Origin: an uncultured Bacteroidales bacterium
GTDB taxonomy: Bacteria > Bacteroidota > Bacteroidia > Bacteroidales > UBA932
Assembly (NCBI GenBank): GCA_934680015.1
Contig: CAKUSP010000001.1
Span: 62,001 to 126,000, forward strand
Reading direction: 5' to 3'
Length of the DNA: 64,000 nt
The position numbers were made by a program, and so were the translations under genes. Position 1 is the first letter of the stretch, and each line of letters starts with the position of its first letter. The notes beneath the pieces were generated by a model. It did no database searches and was not told where the DNA came from. It was given only the letters and a program-made list of their open reading frames with translations. This document shows, piece by piece, positions 1-8,254 of the stretch.

Positions 1-459
1 CTGTTCTATGCACTGTTTTACTCCATAAATGCTCTCTTTTGTAGCTGCTTTTTTCTCTTCGCCAGTAGGGGTTACGGTTATAAGATTGCCATTCATCCTT
101 TTTGCCAATCCTAAGATTTTATTGACCATTACTTTCATATCTGGCCGTATGTGTCCGATTAGATCCACTAATGCCAATCCGTCTGCGCCACCATAAGGAT
201 GGTTACTTATAGTGATGAACGGCCCTTTAGGAAGTTTATCAAGGTCCATACCTCCTACGGTGTAATCGATACCGAATTTATCCATGAAGGCTCTTGCGAA
301 ATCGGGGCCCTCATATAGACTGCATTCTCGGTATGCTTTGTTTAACTTATCAAGTTTAGTTAGTTTTTCTACAGCGTTAAAAACGACAGAACCCCCTTTC
401 GTCTTGAAAAAGGGGGCAGCTGCATATATTATTTCTTTTGTGTATAAGTCTTCAGCCAT
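1..459 (-). CDS. Lysophospholipid acyltransferase family protein (C-terminus outside window)
   Basis: Partial gene: the ATG is at 459 and the frame stays open through base 1, giving 153 N-terminal residues. The key motif is NHPYGGADG (N86, H87, D93), the acyltransferase block of PlsC-like enzymes. It has five residues between His and Asp (HX5D) rather than the usual four. From family knowledge, HX5D is typical of the Bacteroidetes and ornithine/glycine-lipid branch of the family. The likely role is transfer of an acyl chain to a lysolipid or lipoamino acid at the inner membrane. It starts 4 bp after the stop of the CDP-alcohol phosphatidyltransferase gene, so the two are probably one lipid operon. 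The exact acceptor cannot be read from this fragment. Confidence 0.75.
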   Translation of the reverse strand, partial: MAEDLYTKEIIYAAAPFFKTKGGSVVFNAVEKLTKLDKLNKAYRECSLYEGPDFARAFMDKFGIDYTVGGMDLDKLPKGPFITISNHPYGGADGLALVDLIGHIRPDMKVMVNKILGLAKRMNGNLITVTPTGEEKKAATKESIYGVKQCIEQ

Positions 460-463
460 TGAG

Positions 464-1162
464 TTACTTTTTACGAGGGTCTATCTTAGCATAATATTTC
501 GCATCATGGTAGATGGTAGTTAAATAAACGAATAATAATAAGACTACGATTACACCTCCGACTATATCAAATAAACCTAATTCAATTGGCATTCCGAAAA
601 GGGAAGTGCTCAAAGAAAACTCACGAAGTGGATGTATTAGCACTAAGAGAGTGTTGATTATGACCATGATGATCCTTAATTCTGTAGGACCTAGTTTTAT
701 GTAAGTTAACTTAAATTCTCCTTTAAGGTGCGCATTTACATCTACGTTCATGCTTAAAAGTAGATAGAGTATTAGTGCCGCAATGGCAATACCTGGATGA
801 TGGAGCAGAGCAGAAAATCCTATGCCCAAGAACATGATACATTCATTGATTCCATCAATTGTATGGTCCAAATAGAATCCATATATAGGCCTTTGCTGAT
901 TTCTAACTCTCGCAAGTGTTCCATCTAAGGAGTCTCCATACCAATTAACAAAAAAACCAAAACTACTTAACCACAGCCAATTGATATTCCAATTAGTAAG
1001 AATATAACCGGTACCTATTATTAGAGCTCCTATGAATCCTAAAAATGTAAGATGATCGGATGTTACCCATTTAGGCTGTTTCCCTGCTAAATAAACCAAT
1101 GCTTTTTTCTCAGCAGCGTTGATAATAGATGTTTGAATTCTATTGGATTGTTTTATCTCCAT
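464..1162 (-). CDS. CDP-alcohol phosphatidyltransferase family protein
   Basis: Integral membrane enzyme of 232 aa that would join a CDP-diacylglycerol-type donor to an alcohol. The family signature DGxxAR...GxxxDxxxD is present: D80, G81, A84, R85, G95, D99, D103. The gap between AR and the next Gly is nine residues rather than the commoner eight. Several hydrophobic helices follow, including residues 40-60, 110-135 and 160-215. It lies 4 bp upstream of the acyltransferase gene on the same strand, which supports a shared role in membrane lipid synthesis. Phosphatidylserine, phosphatidylglycerol phosphate and phosphatidylinositol synthases share the motif, so the acceptor alcohol is unknown. 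Confidence 0.8.
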   Translation of the reverse strand: MEIKQSNRIQTSIINAAEKKALVYLAGKQPKWVTSDHLTFLGFIGALIIGTGYILTNWNINWLWLSSFGFFVNWYGDSLDGTLARVRNQQRPIYGFYLDHTIDGINECIMFLGIGFSALLHHPGIAIAALILYLLLSMNVDVNAHLKGEFKLTYIKLGPTELRIIMVIINTLLVLIHPLREFSLSTSLFGMPIELGLFDIVGGVIVVLLLFVYLTTIYHDAKYYAKIDPRKK

Positions 1163-1291
1163 TATTCTGTATGTTAATAAGTTACAAATAGTAATATGTA
1201 AGTATACATGGACTCATATTCGACCCTGCGAAACTTTGACGACAAAACCAAGAGTCCCGCATATAGGCGAAATCAGCATGTCACTTTGTTA

Positions 1292-1299
1292 CAAAAGTA
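1292..1299 (-). promoter_or_regulatory. Candidate -7 box for the lipid operon
   Basis: CAAAAGTA on the plus strand reads TACTTTTG on the minus strand, matching the Bacteroidetes TAnnTTTG -7 consensus. No clear TTTG -33 partner is seen, and the leader would be about 125 nt. Confidence 0.35.
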
Positions 1300-1349
1300 C
1301 TACAAAAAATGTGCATTAACATAATTCTTCGTAAAAAATGTACCAAACA

Positions 1350-1385
1350 TTTAATAAAAGCTACCGATTTGTAACTTTTATTAAA
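1350..1385. repeat. Perfect 11-bp inverted repeat, possible operator
   Basis: TTTAATAAAAG (1350-1360) is repeated as its reverse complement CTTTTATTAAA (1375-1385) across a 14-nt spacer. It sits midway between the two divergent operons. The arms are AT-only apart from one G/C, so a protein-binding site is more likely than a stable terminator. Which operon it serves is unknown. Confidence 0.4.
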
Positions 1386-1563
1386 ATGATAATGATTCAG
1401 AACATTTCTTATTTGAAACCGAATCTATCCTCGAAAATCTACTATAAATCTTTACCAACTTATTTTTACGCTTACTTATTAAGATGATGTAGGTTATTAT
1501 TTGAAAGTTTCTAAAGATAAATCTGAAACAATTTTAAGTGTTCTTAAAGCGATAAATATTTAG

Positions 1564-1571
1564 TATTTTTG
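1564..1571 (+). promoter_or_regulatory. Candidate -7 box directly before the mur operon
   Basis: TATTTTTG fits TAnnTTTG exactly and ends 6 bp before the ATG at 1578. If it is used, transcription would begin at or next to the start codon, giving a leaderless or nearly leaderless mRNA. No good -33 box is seen about 20 bp upstream. Confidence 0.4.
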
Positions 1572-1577
1572 TAAACT

Positions 1578-3047
1578 ATGATGCATGATTTTCCTTTATT
1601 TTGGTTCGTGGTAGTGTTTGTAGCATACACTGCGGTATTGTTCGCAATATCCTATTACACAAGTAGGAATGCAAGTAAAAATTCTTTTTTCGGAGCAGAG
1701 CATAAAGCTCCTTGGCCTTTGGTAGCTTATGGTATGGTAGGGGCTTCAATATCGGGTGTTACATTTATCTCTGTGCCTGGCAATGTGTGGGTGCAGAATT
1801 TTTTCTATATGCCCCTTGTTCTAGGGTTTGTGGGGGGATATATTGTTATAGCTAAGGTGTTGCTACCGTTGTATTATAAAATGAATTTGACTTCCATCTA
1901 TACTTATTTGGGGGAAAGATTTGGCGCAAAAACTTACAAAACAGGAACTACGGTGTTTATGATATCTAGAATCCTAGGGGCCGCAGTCAGGATTTTCGTG
2001 GTGATAGTGGTGTTATTTTCCTTTTTGCCAAGGCATCTTCAGGAATCAGGAGTGTGGGCCTTTGCTTTGCTAGCTTTGATTTTCCTTACATTGCTCTATT
2101 TATATACATACAAAGGAGGGGTGAAGACAATAATATGGACAGATGCTCTTCAGACTACTTTTATGTTACTCGCTGTAGGTCTTACAATATATCATATATG
2201 CAAGAGTATGGATTGGAGTGCAAAAGATATGGTAGATGGCGTAGCATCTTCCTCATATGTCGCGATGTTCGACTGGAATTGGGGACATGCCACTAATGCG
2301 GTGAAGCAGTTCGTGTCGGGAGTATTTGTCACTATAGCTATGACTGGACTTGACCAATCCATGATGCAAAAAAATCTGGCATGCAAAGATATAAAGGCAG
2401 CTCAAAAAAATATGTATACTACATCTATAATAATAGTAGTGGTCAATTTCTTCTTCCTCCTTTTGGGTGCACTTTTATGTGTGTTCGTCTCTTCTCATGG
2501 CGGTTTTGAGGCTATGGGCATTACTAAGACAGATGAGATGTTTCCTACTATCGCCAGTAGGTATTTTGGCGTAGGTTTGGGCGTGTTCTTTCTTATAGGA
2601 CTTATATCAGCAAGTTATCCGTCGGCAGGAGCTGCTCTTACTTCATTGACAACATCTTTTTGTGTGGATTTTTTGCATACAAAGGAGGAACGAACTAGAA
2701 AAAGAGTTCATGCTGCCATGGCTGCAGTTTTTTTCGTCCTCTTGGTGGTGCTATATGTGTTAAGTAATGATGCAGTGGTTAATTTAGTATACAAATTAGC
2801 ATCATATACTTATGGTCCTTTGTTGGGTATGTTTTTCTTCGGTATTTTAACGAAGCGTAAAGTTAGAGACGGAGCATCGCCATATATAGCGGCTGCATCA
2901 CCATTGGCATGTCTAGCATTAAATGTGTTGCTACGAAAAGTAGTTGGGTTTGATTTGGGTTTTAGTTTATTGATAATCAATGGAGCCTTGACTTTTATCG
3001 GGTTGTGGCTTGTAAGTAAAAAGAGTAATGATTTTAATAGCAGATAG
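1578..3047 (+). CDS. murT: Sodium:solute symporter family transporter, probable N-acetylmuramic acid importer
   Basis: Inner-membrane SSS-family symporter of 489 aa with many hydrophobic helices along its length. The first helix (about residues 6-26) starts almost at Met1, and no later Met could serve as start. The gene overlaps the next kinase gene by 20 bp and is followed by murQ. The order transporter-kinase-etherase is the one described for MurNAc scavenging in Tannerella forsythia (murT-murK-murQ); the symbol follows that usage and is not the Gram-positive MurT of MurT/GatD. The inferred job is sodium-driven import of unphosphorylated MurNAc. SSS proteins also carry sialic acid and other sugars, so substrate rests on context. 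Confidence 0.7.
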   Translation: MMHDFPLFWFVVVFVAYTAVLFAISYYTSRNASKNSFFGAEHKAPWPLVAYGMVGASISGVTFISVPGNVWVQNFFYMPLVLGFVGGYIVIAKVLLPLYYKMNLTSIYTYLGERFGAKTYKTGTTVFMISRILGAAVRIFVVIVVLFSFLPRHLQESGVWAFALLALIFLTLLYLYTYKGGVKTIIWTDALQTTFMLLAVGLTIYHICKSMDWSAKDMVDGVASSSYVAMFDWNWGHATNAVKQFVSGVFVTIAMTGLDQSMMQKNLACKDIKAAQKNMYTTSIIIVVVNFFFLLLGALLCVFVSSHGGFEAMGITKTDEMFPTIASRYFGVGLGVFFLIGLISASYPSAGAALTSLTTSFCVDFLHTKEERTRKRVHAAMAAVFFVLLVVLYVLSNDAVVNLVYKLASYTYGPLLGMFFFGILTKRKVRDGASPYIAAASPLACLALNVLLRKVVGFDLGFSLLIINGALTFIGLWLVSKKSNDFNSR

Positions 3048-3870
3048 TGGTAGTACCAAGGTAGATTGGGCATATTTTACTTCTAAAGGAGAAGAAGGTA
3101 GAGTGAAAACCATGGGAATTAATCCTGCCCATGTCAGTGATGAGGCTATAGTAGCCGTGTTGTCAGGAGAAATTCTTCCGCTGGTTTCCGAAGTGGATTC
3201 TATTCATTTTTTTGGAGCCGGAGTTGTGGGAGAGCAGATGTGCACTAGGCTCAAGGATTGTTTTCATGCTGTGTGGCCAGATGCTAAGGTTGAAATTCTT
3301 TCTGATGTATTGGCAAGTGGCTTGGCTTTATTTGGAAAAGGCCGTGGTATTTCATGCATTCTTGGGACTGGCTCTAATAGTTGTCTTTACGAAGATGGTA
3401 AGATTTTATCAAGCGTGAAAGCAGGGGGATTTATCTTAGGCGATGAAGGTGGAGGCGTTTGGATAGGGAAAGAATTGATTAAGGATTATGTTAAGGGTAT
3501 AATGCCTACACACTTGTTTAAGAAAATGGAGGACGAATATAAGCTCTCATATCCTGAAATAGTGAGCAGGGTTTATCGTGAGGAGAGACCAGCTGCATAT
3601 TTGGCAGAGTTTTGCATGTTTGCTGCACAAAACTCTACAGACCCTTATATAGAGGCTCTGGTAAAACGCGGATTCAAGGAATTTTTAGTTCGCAATGTCA
3701 TGCGTTACGAAGGATTTTCCGATGAACAGGTTGGCTTCGTGGGCTCTGTTGCATTTAATTTTCAGGATTGGCTTTTAGATGTATGTGCCGCTGAGAATGT
3801 GAAGGTTAAAAAGATTATAAAGGCGCCTATAGATGCGTTGATAGAGTACTATAAAACACAAGGGGAATGA
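3028..3870 (+). CDS. murK: BadF/BadG/BcrA/BcrD-type sugar kinase, probable MurNAc kinase
   Basis: ASKHA-fold kinase of 280 aa. The phosphate-1 loop DSGSTK is at residues 6-11, the second loop GTGSNSC lies near residue 113, and a glycine-rich stretch GDEGGG follows. The family includes N-acetylglucosamine kinases. Placed between the symporter (20-bp overlap) and murQ (4-bp ATGA overlap), it most likely phosphorylates incoming MurNAc at C6 in the cytoplasm, making the MurQ substrate. Activity on GlcNAc or glucosamine is possible. This matters because no other amino-sugar kinase is visible in the window to feed nagA. Confidence 0.75.
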   Translation: MILIADSGSTKVDWAYFTSKGEEGRVKTMGINPAHVSDEAIVAVLSGEILPLVSEVDSIHFFGAGVVGEQMCTRLKDCFHAVWPDAKVEILSDVLASGLALFGKGRGISCILGTGSNSCLYEDGKILSSVKAGGFILGDEGGGVWIGKELIKDYVKGIMPTHLFKKMEDEYKLSYPEIVSRVYREERPAAYLAEFCMFAAQNSTDPYIEALVKRGFKEFLVRNVMRYEGFSDEQVGFVGSVAFNFQDWLLDVCAAENVKVKKIIKAPIDALIEYYKTQGE

Positions 3871-4676
3871 AAGTAACTGAAAGTTCGTCTAGATATTCTA
3901 ATCTGGACAAGATGTCTGTTCGCGAATTGTTGGAGGGTATAAACAAGGAAGACTGTAGTGTGCCTATCGCTGTGGGCAAGTGTATACCTCAAATAGAGAA
4001 GTTGGTAGATGGTGTAGTTGAGCGCATGAAAAGGGGTGGCAGAGTATTTTACATAGGAGCCGGGACATCTGGAAGGCTAGGTATAGTGGATGCTTCTGAA
4101 ATTCCTCCCACTTATGGGGCCCCATTTGATTTATTCATAGGCCTTATAGCAGGAGGCGATAGTGCTATAAGGAAGGCTGTAGAAGGTGCTGAAGATGAGA
4201 GAGATGGCGCGTGGAAGGACTTGGAGACTTATTCTCCTAGGCCTGAGGATACATTAGTGGGCATAGCTGCAAGTGGAAGTACTCCATATGTAGTGGGGGG
4301 AATAGAAACTGCTAGAAAACATGGACTTCTCACTGCTTGTATTTGTTGTAATCCTGATTCTGCAGTAGCTGAGGCAGCTGAAATACCTATAGTCGCGGTC
4401 GTAGGGCCTGAATTCGTAACAGGAAGTACTAGAATGAAGTCTGGAACTGCCCAGAAACTGATACTGAATATGATATCTACTTCAGTTATGATTCGGATGG
4501 GCCACGTTCATGGAAATAAGATGATAGATATGCAGTTATCTAATGCGAAACTAGTGGACCGTGGCACCAAGATGATTATGGATGAGTCGGGTATTACCGA
4601 GTATGAATATGCTAAAGGGCTGCTTTTAAAGTATGGTTCTGTGCGTGCTGCGTTAGATTCCCTGTCAAACAAATAA
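3867..4676 (+). CDS. murQ: N-acetylmuramic acid 6-phosphate etherase
   Basis: Cytoplasmic SIS-domain lyase of 269 aa that cleaves the D-lactyl ether of MurNAc-6-P to give GlcNAc-6-P and lactate. Family landmarks are GAGTSGRLG (residues 64-72), DASEIPPT with E78, and AVEGAEDE with E109. The two Glu match the catalytic pair known from E. coli MurQ. It ends about 30 residues short of the usual 300, lacking most of the small C-terminal helical domain. It overlaps the kinase gene by 4 bp (ATGA), so translation is probably coupled. Its product can enter NagA/NagB, which are encoded 40 kb downstream. Confidence 0.93.
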   Translation: MKVTESSSRYSNLDKMSVRELLEGINKEDCSVPIAVGKCIPQIEKLVDGVVERMKRGGRVFYIGAGTSGRLGIVDASEIPPTYGAPFDLFIGLIAGGDSAIRKAVEGAEDERDGAWKDLETYSPRPEDTLVGIAASGSTPYVVGGIETARKHGLLTACICCNPDSAVAEAAEIPIVAVVGPEFVTGSTRMKSGTAQKLILNMISTSVMIRMGHVHGNKMIDMQLSNAKLVDRGTKMIMDESGITEYEYAKGLLLKYGSVRAALDSLSNK

Positions 4677-4774
4677 TATGTCATCTTAAGATCATTTCTA
4701 GGACTGAAAGGAATGCTCTTAAAAAACAGGGTGGCGAATGGGGATGAAAAAGGTTTTTAAAAATGTAAAATTAA

Positions 4775-7567
4775 ATGGGTGGAGATAGCATTATAATAAA
4801 GAATGCAAGGGTAAATAACCTGAAAAGTATTTCCCTATCCATACCACGCGGTAAATTGGTTGTCGTTACCGGGGTTTCTGGCTCTGGCAAATCCTCTCTG
4901 GCTTTCGATACTCTTTTTGCTGAAGGGCAACGCCGGTTCGCTCAAAGCATGAGTTCTTACGCCAGACAGTTTTTAGGAAGGATGAGTAAACCTGACGTGG
5001 ATTATGTTGAGGGGATACCTCCTGCTGTGGCTATCGAACAGAAGGTGAATATAAAAAATCCGCGCTCTACAGTAGCCACTACAACAGAGATTTACGATTA
5101 CCTCCGCTTGATATACGCTAGAATAGGCAGGACTTATAGCCCGATTTCAGGTCAGGAGGTGCGAAGTGATAGCCCATCGGATGTTATAGCATGGCTCCAC
5201 GAGCACGAATCGAATATCAGCACAGTTTATGTGCTTTCGAAAGGGGAATGGGGAGAAGACCCTGTGTCTCGGCTTTTGTATTTGAAAGAACAAGGATATA
5301 GCCGATTGTTAATTGGTGCTGAAGTGGTGCGTATAGATGATTTCCTAGCAAGCGGACAGCATGTATTCCAACAGGAATCTTTCTTGTTGATAGATCGTTT
5401 TAAAGACCTTTCCGATAATACCAGACTTTTGGCATCTATAAACGATGCCTTTAAGGTGGGGAACGGTGAGATGTTTCTAAGTGTGGATGGAGAGATAAAG
5501 CGTTTTTGTGAAAGATTTGAAAGAGATGGGATGGTCTTTTCTCGGCCCAATGACTACATGTTCAGTTTCAATAGTCCTTTGGGTGCGTGTCCTGTATGTG
5601 GCGGTTTGGGAAAAGTTATAGGCATTAGCGAGGATTTAGTTATCCCAGATAAAACTAAAAGTATTTATGATGGAGCGATAGCTTGTTGGAGGGGAGAGAA
5701 GATGGGCTGGTTTAAAGATTCGCTCGTAAATAATGCATCTCGTTATGGGATAGATATTTTTGCTCCATATTGTAAATTGGACGAAAAGTCTAAGGAAGTG
5801 ATTTGGAATTCTCGAAGCGAAAAGGATAATCCTAATACTATAGTAGGGATAAATGAATTTTTCGAATGGGTTGAAACTCAGAAGTATAAAATACAATATA
5901 AGTACATGCTCAGCAGGTTCAGTGGAAAGGCTGTATGCCCTGCGTGCCATGGATCTCGCTTGAAAAAAGAGGCGTTATATGTAAGAGTCGGTGGAAAAAA
6001 TATCAGCGAGGTTTTGTCTATGAGTGTAGAAAAGGCCTATGAATTTTTTACTCAATTGGCCTACAACGACAGTGAATGGAAGATAGTTAAGGAAGCTCAT
6101 AATGAGATAACGGATAGGCTAAAGTGTCTTGAAGATGTGGGCTTGGGATACCTCACGCTTAATAGAAGTTGTAATACATTATCAGGTGGAGAAAGCCAAC
6201 GCGTTAATTTGGTTTCTGCATTGGGAAGTTCGCTTGTCGGATCTATGTATGTGCTAGATGAACCATCGGTGGGGCTTCACCCGCGAGATACTCGAAATCT
6301 TTTGAAAGTGCTCATCAGGTTACGAGATTTGGGTAATACTGTCATAGTTGTCGAACATGACGAAGAAATAATTCGTGCAGCTGATATCCTGATAGATATG
6401 GGCCCTCTGGCTGGTGTCAATGGTGGCGAGATTATGTTCGAGGGACATTATTCTGATAATTTGCCTCAAAATGTTATAGACAAATCTCTTACGCTTCAGT
6501 ATCTTCAAGGTAAAAGAGAAAGGTATCATCGAGAAAAACGACAACCTAATTATTTTATCGAGGTAAAAGGAGCCATGGAGCATAATTTGAAGAATATCGA
6601 TGTGCGTATCCCTTTGGGGGTGCTTACGGTGGTAAGTGGCGTGTCAGGCTCTGGCAAATCTACTTTGGTAGGAGATATTCTTTATCCTGCTTTATTCAGA
6701 TATTTTAATGACAGTGGAGATAATCCTGGAGCATTTCGCTCTCTTGATGGCAGTCTAGATAGAATAAATTCGGTGGAGTATGTGGATCAAAATCCTATAG
6801 GTAAAAGTACAAGGAGCAATCCGGTTACATATTTGAAAGTATATGATTTAATCCGTAAGCTTCTTTCAGATCAGCCTCTTGCTCGACTCTCTGGTTTTGG
6901 CCCATCGTGGTTTTCCTTTAATCAGGATGGAGGGCGTTGCTCAGAATGTCAGGGTGAAGGAGTGGTTACTATACCCATGCAGTTTATGCCAGATGTAACT
7001 ATGGTGTGCGAAGAATGTGGAGGGAAAAGGTTTAAGTCGGATATATTGGAGGTTAGATATAGAGGGAGAAATGTAGACGATATTTTGAATATGTCTATTG
7101 CACAGGCGATTGATTTCTTTGGAAGTGCCCCAGAGGGCGAGGCAAAAGAGGTAGCACTTCGCCTGCAGCCATTGGTAGATGTGGGGCTGGACTATTTGAA
7201 ATTGGCTCAGAGTTCATCTACTCTCTCGGGAGGCGAAAGCCAAAGAATAAAATTAGCCTACTTCCTTTCTCTTGGAAAGGAAAAATCACGCAAAGGTAAG
7301 ACTTTGTTTATTTTCGATGAGCCTACAACAGGACTTCACTTTTATGATGTGGACAAGTTGCTGAAGAGTTTTGATGCTTTGCTCGAAATGGGACATTCTA
7401 TTTTAGTCGTTGAGCATAATCCGGATGTTATAAAGTCTGCAGATTATATTATTGATTTAGGTCCAGAAGCAGGGGAGCGAGGTGGCGAAATCGTATATGC
7501 TGGCCCGCCAGAGGGAGTAGGACCATACCTTGAGGATAATCCACCGCTTAAGATAATCTTTGGATAG
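4775..7567 (+). CDS. uvrA: Excinuclease ABC subunit A
   Basis: DNA-damage recognition ATPase of nucleotide excision repair, 930 aa, close to normal length. Two ABC modules are clear. The first has Walker A GVSGSGKS (residues 33-40) and signature LSGGESQR near residue 470. The second has Walker [10 protein letters not shown] near residue 627 and a second LSGGESQR near 820. Zinc-binding cysteines are present as CPVC and CPAC in the first half and CSEC/CEEC in the second. It follows murQ by about 100 bp without a clear promoter, so its transcription could be partly shared. Bacteroidetes often carry two uvrA genes; I cannot tell which type this is. Confidence 0.96.
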   Translation: MGGDSIIIKNARVNNLKSISLSIPRGKLVVVTGVSGSGKSSLAFDTLFAEGQRRFAQSMSSYARQFLGRMSKPDVDYVEGIPPAVAIEQKVNIKNPRSTVATTTEIYDYLRLIYARIGRTYSPISGQEVRSDSPSDVIAWLHEHESNISTVYVLSKGEWGEDPVSRLLYLKEQGYSRLLIGAEVVRIDDFLASGQHVFQQESFLLIDRFKDLSDNTRLLASINDAFKVGNGEMFLSVDGEIKRFCERFERDGMVFSRPNDYMFSFNSPLGACPVCGGLGKVIGISEDLVIPDKTKSIYDGAIACWRGEKMGWFKDSLVNNASRYGIDIFAPYCKLDEKSKEVIWNSRSEKDNPNTIVGINEFFEWVETQKYKIQYKYMLSRFSGKAVCPACHGSRLKKEALYVRVGGKNISEVLSMSVEKAYEFFTQLAYNDSEWKIVKEAHNEITDRLKCLEDVGLGYLTLNRSCNTLSGGESQRVNLVSALGSSLVGSMYVLDEPSVGLHPRDTRNLLKVLIRLRDLGNTVIVVEHDEEIIRAADILIDMGPLAGVNGGEIMFEGHYSDNLPQNVIDKSLTLQYLQGKRERYHREKRQPNYFIEVKGAMEHNLKNIDVRIPLGVLTVVSGVSGSGKSTLVGDILYPALFRYFNDSGDNPGAFRSLDGSLDRINSVEYVDQNPIGKSTRSNPVTYLKVYDLIRKLLSDQPLARLSGFGPSWFSFNQDGGRCSECQGEGVVTIPMQFMPDVTMVCEECGGKRFKSDILEVRYRGRNVDDILNMSIAQAIDFFGSAPEGEAKEVALRLQPLVDVGLDYLKLAQSSSTLSGGESQRIKLAYFLSLGKEKSRKGKTLFIFDEPTTGLHFYDVDKLLKSFDALLEMGHSILVVEHNPDVIKSADYIIDLGPEAGERGGEIVYAGPPEGVGPYLEDNPPLKIIFG

Positions 7568-7618
7568 GGCTGGTACTGTTATTTGGAATACGGATGAAAA
7601 ATGAGTATGTTTGCACCT

Positions 7619-8254
7619 ATGAATAAATTACATCTAATGTTACTATCACTTTGCGCGTTAGTTAGTTGCGCTCAAAGTAAAAATGAAAATGCAGATATGG
7701 AAAATCCAGTAGTCGAAGCTATCATGTCCAGACGTTCCATCCGTCATTATACGGAACAGCCTGTAGAAAGAGAAAAATTATTGAAGATTGCCCAGTGTGG
7801 TGTAAACGCACCTAATGCTATGAATAAGCAGGAATGGGAGGTGAGAATAGTTGATAGTCAGGAGTATTTCACTGCCCTTACAGAGCTTATGAAAAAGAAG
7901 ATGCCGCAGATGATAAGAACTGATGAACCAGGCTTTCGTAATGCATTCCGTAATGCCACTGCAGCCATATTCATTGCATCTCCTGCTGATGATCCTTCAG
8001 GCATGCTTTTACAGAATGTAGGGCTTATGAGTGAGAATATATGTCTTGCTGCTCAGTCTTTAGGACTTGGCACATGTATAATGGGTAGTCCTGCCATGTA
8101 TATGAATTCAGACCCTGCAGCAAAGCCGTATTTGGATAAACTCGGATTTAGTGAAGGCTATCGTCTTCAAATTGTTATAGCAGTAGGATATCCTGACGAG
8201 GCTCCAGAGGCTAAGCCACGGGATTATAGCAAGATAAAGTTCGTAGAGAATTAA
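7619..8254 (+). CDS. Nitroreductase family protein with lipoprotein signal
   Basis: FMN-dependent nitroreductase fold of about 211 aa. The family pattern is clear: SRRSIRHYTEQP near the N-terminus, NAPNAMNKQEW, and a C-terminal LGLGTCIMGSP block. Unusually, the catalytic domain follows a signal peptide ending in ALVSC, a good lipobox, so the enzyme would be a periplasmic or outer-membrane lipoprotein instead of cytosolic. I chose the ATG at 7619 (Met-Asn-Lys) because it gives a standard signal peptide; the frame is also open from 7601. Its 3' end overlaps the convergent fimbrial gene by 4 bp. The substrate is unknown. Confidence 0.8.
   Translation: MNKLHLMLLSLCALVSCAQSKNENADMENPVVEAIMSRRSIRHYTEQPVEREKLLKIAQCGVNAPNAMNKQEWEVRIVDSQEYFTALTELMKKKMPQMIRTDEPGFRNAFRNATAAIFIASPADDPSGMLLQNVGLMSENICLAAQSLGLGTCIMGSPAMYMNSDPAAKPYLDKLGFSEGYRLQIVIAVGYPDEAPEAKPRDYSKIKFVEN

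Larger units (their letters stand above)
1163..1577. other. 415-bp divergent intergenic region
   Basis: AT-rich gap between the minus-strand lipid genes and the plus-strand mur operon. No ORF of note lies in it. It holds a candidate minus-strand -7 box (1292-1299), a perfect 11-bp inverted repeat (1350-1385) and a plus-strand -7 box just before the transporter start (1564-1571). I see nothing else I can name. Confidence 0.6.

Noticed and set aside
284..523. 79-codon plus-strand ORF over the start of the window
   Set aside because: It lies antisense to the acyltransferase frame, which has a clear NHPYGGADG motif; the plus-strand protein has no recognisable features.
1578..3047. Sialic acid transporter instead of MurNAc transporter
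   Set aside because: The SSS family includes sialic acid carriers, but there are no nan genes, while murQ and a matching kinase overlap it directly.
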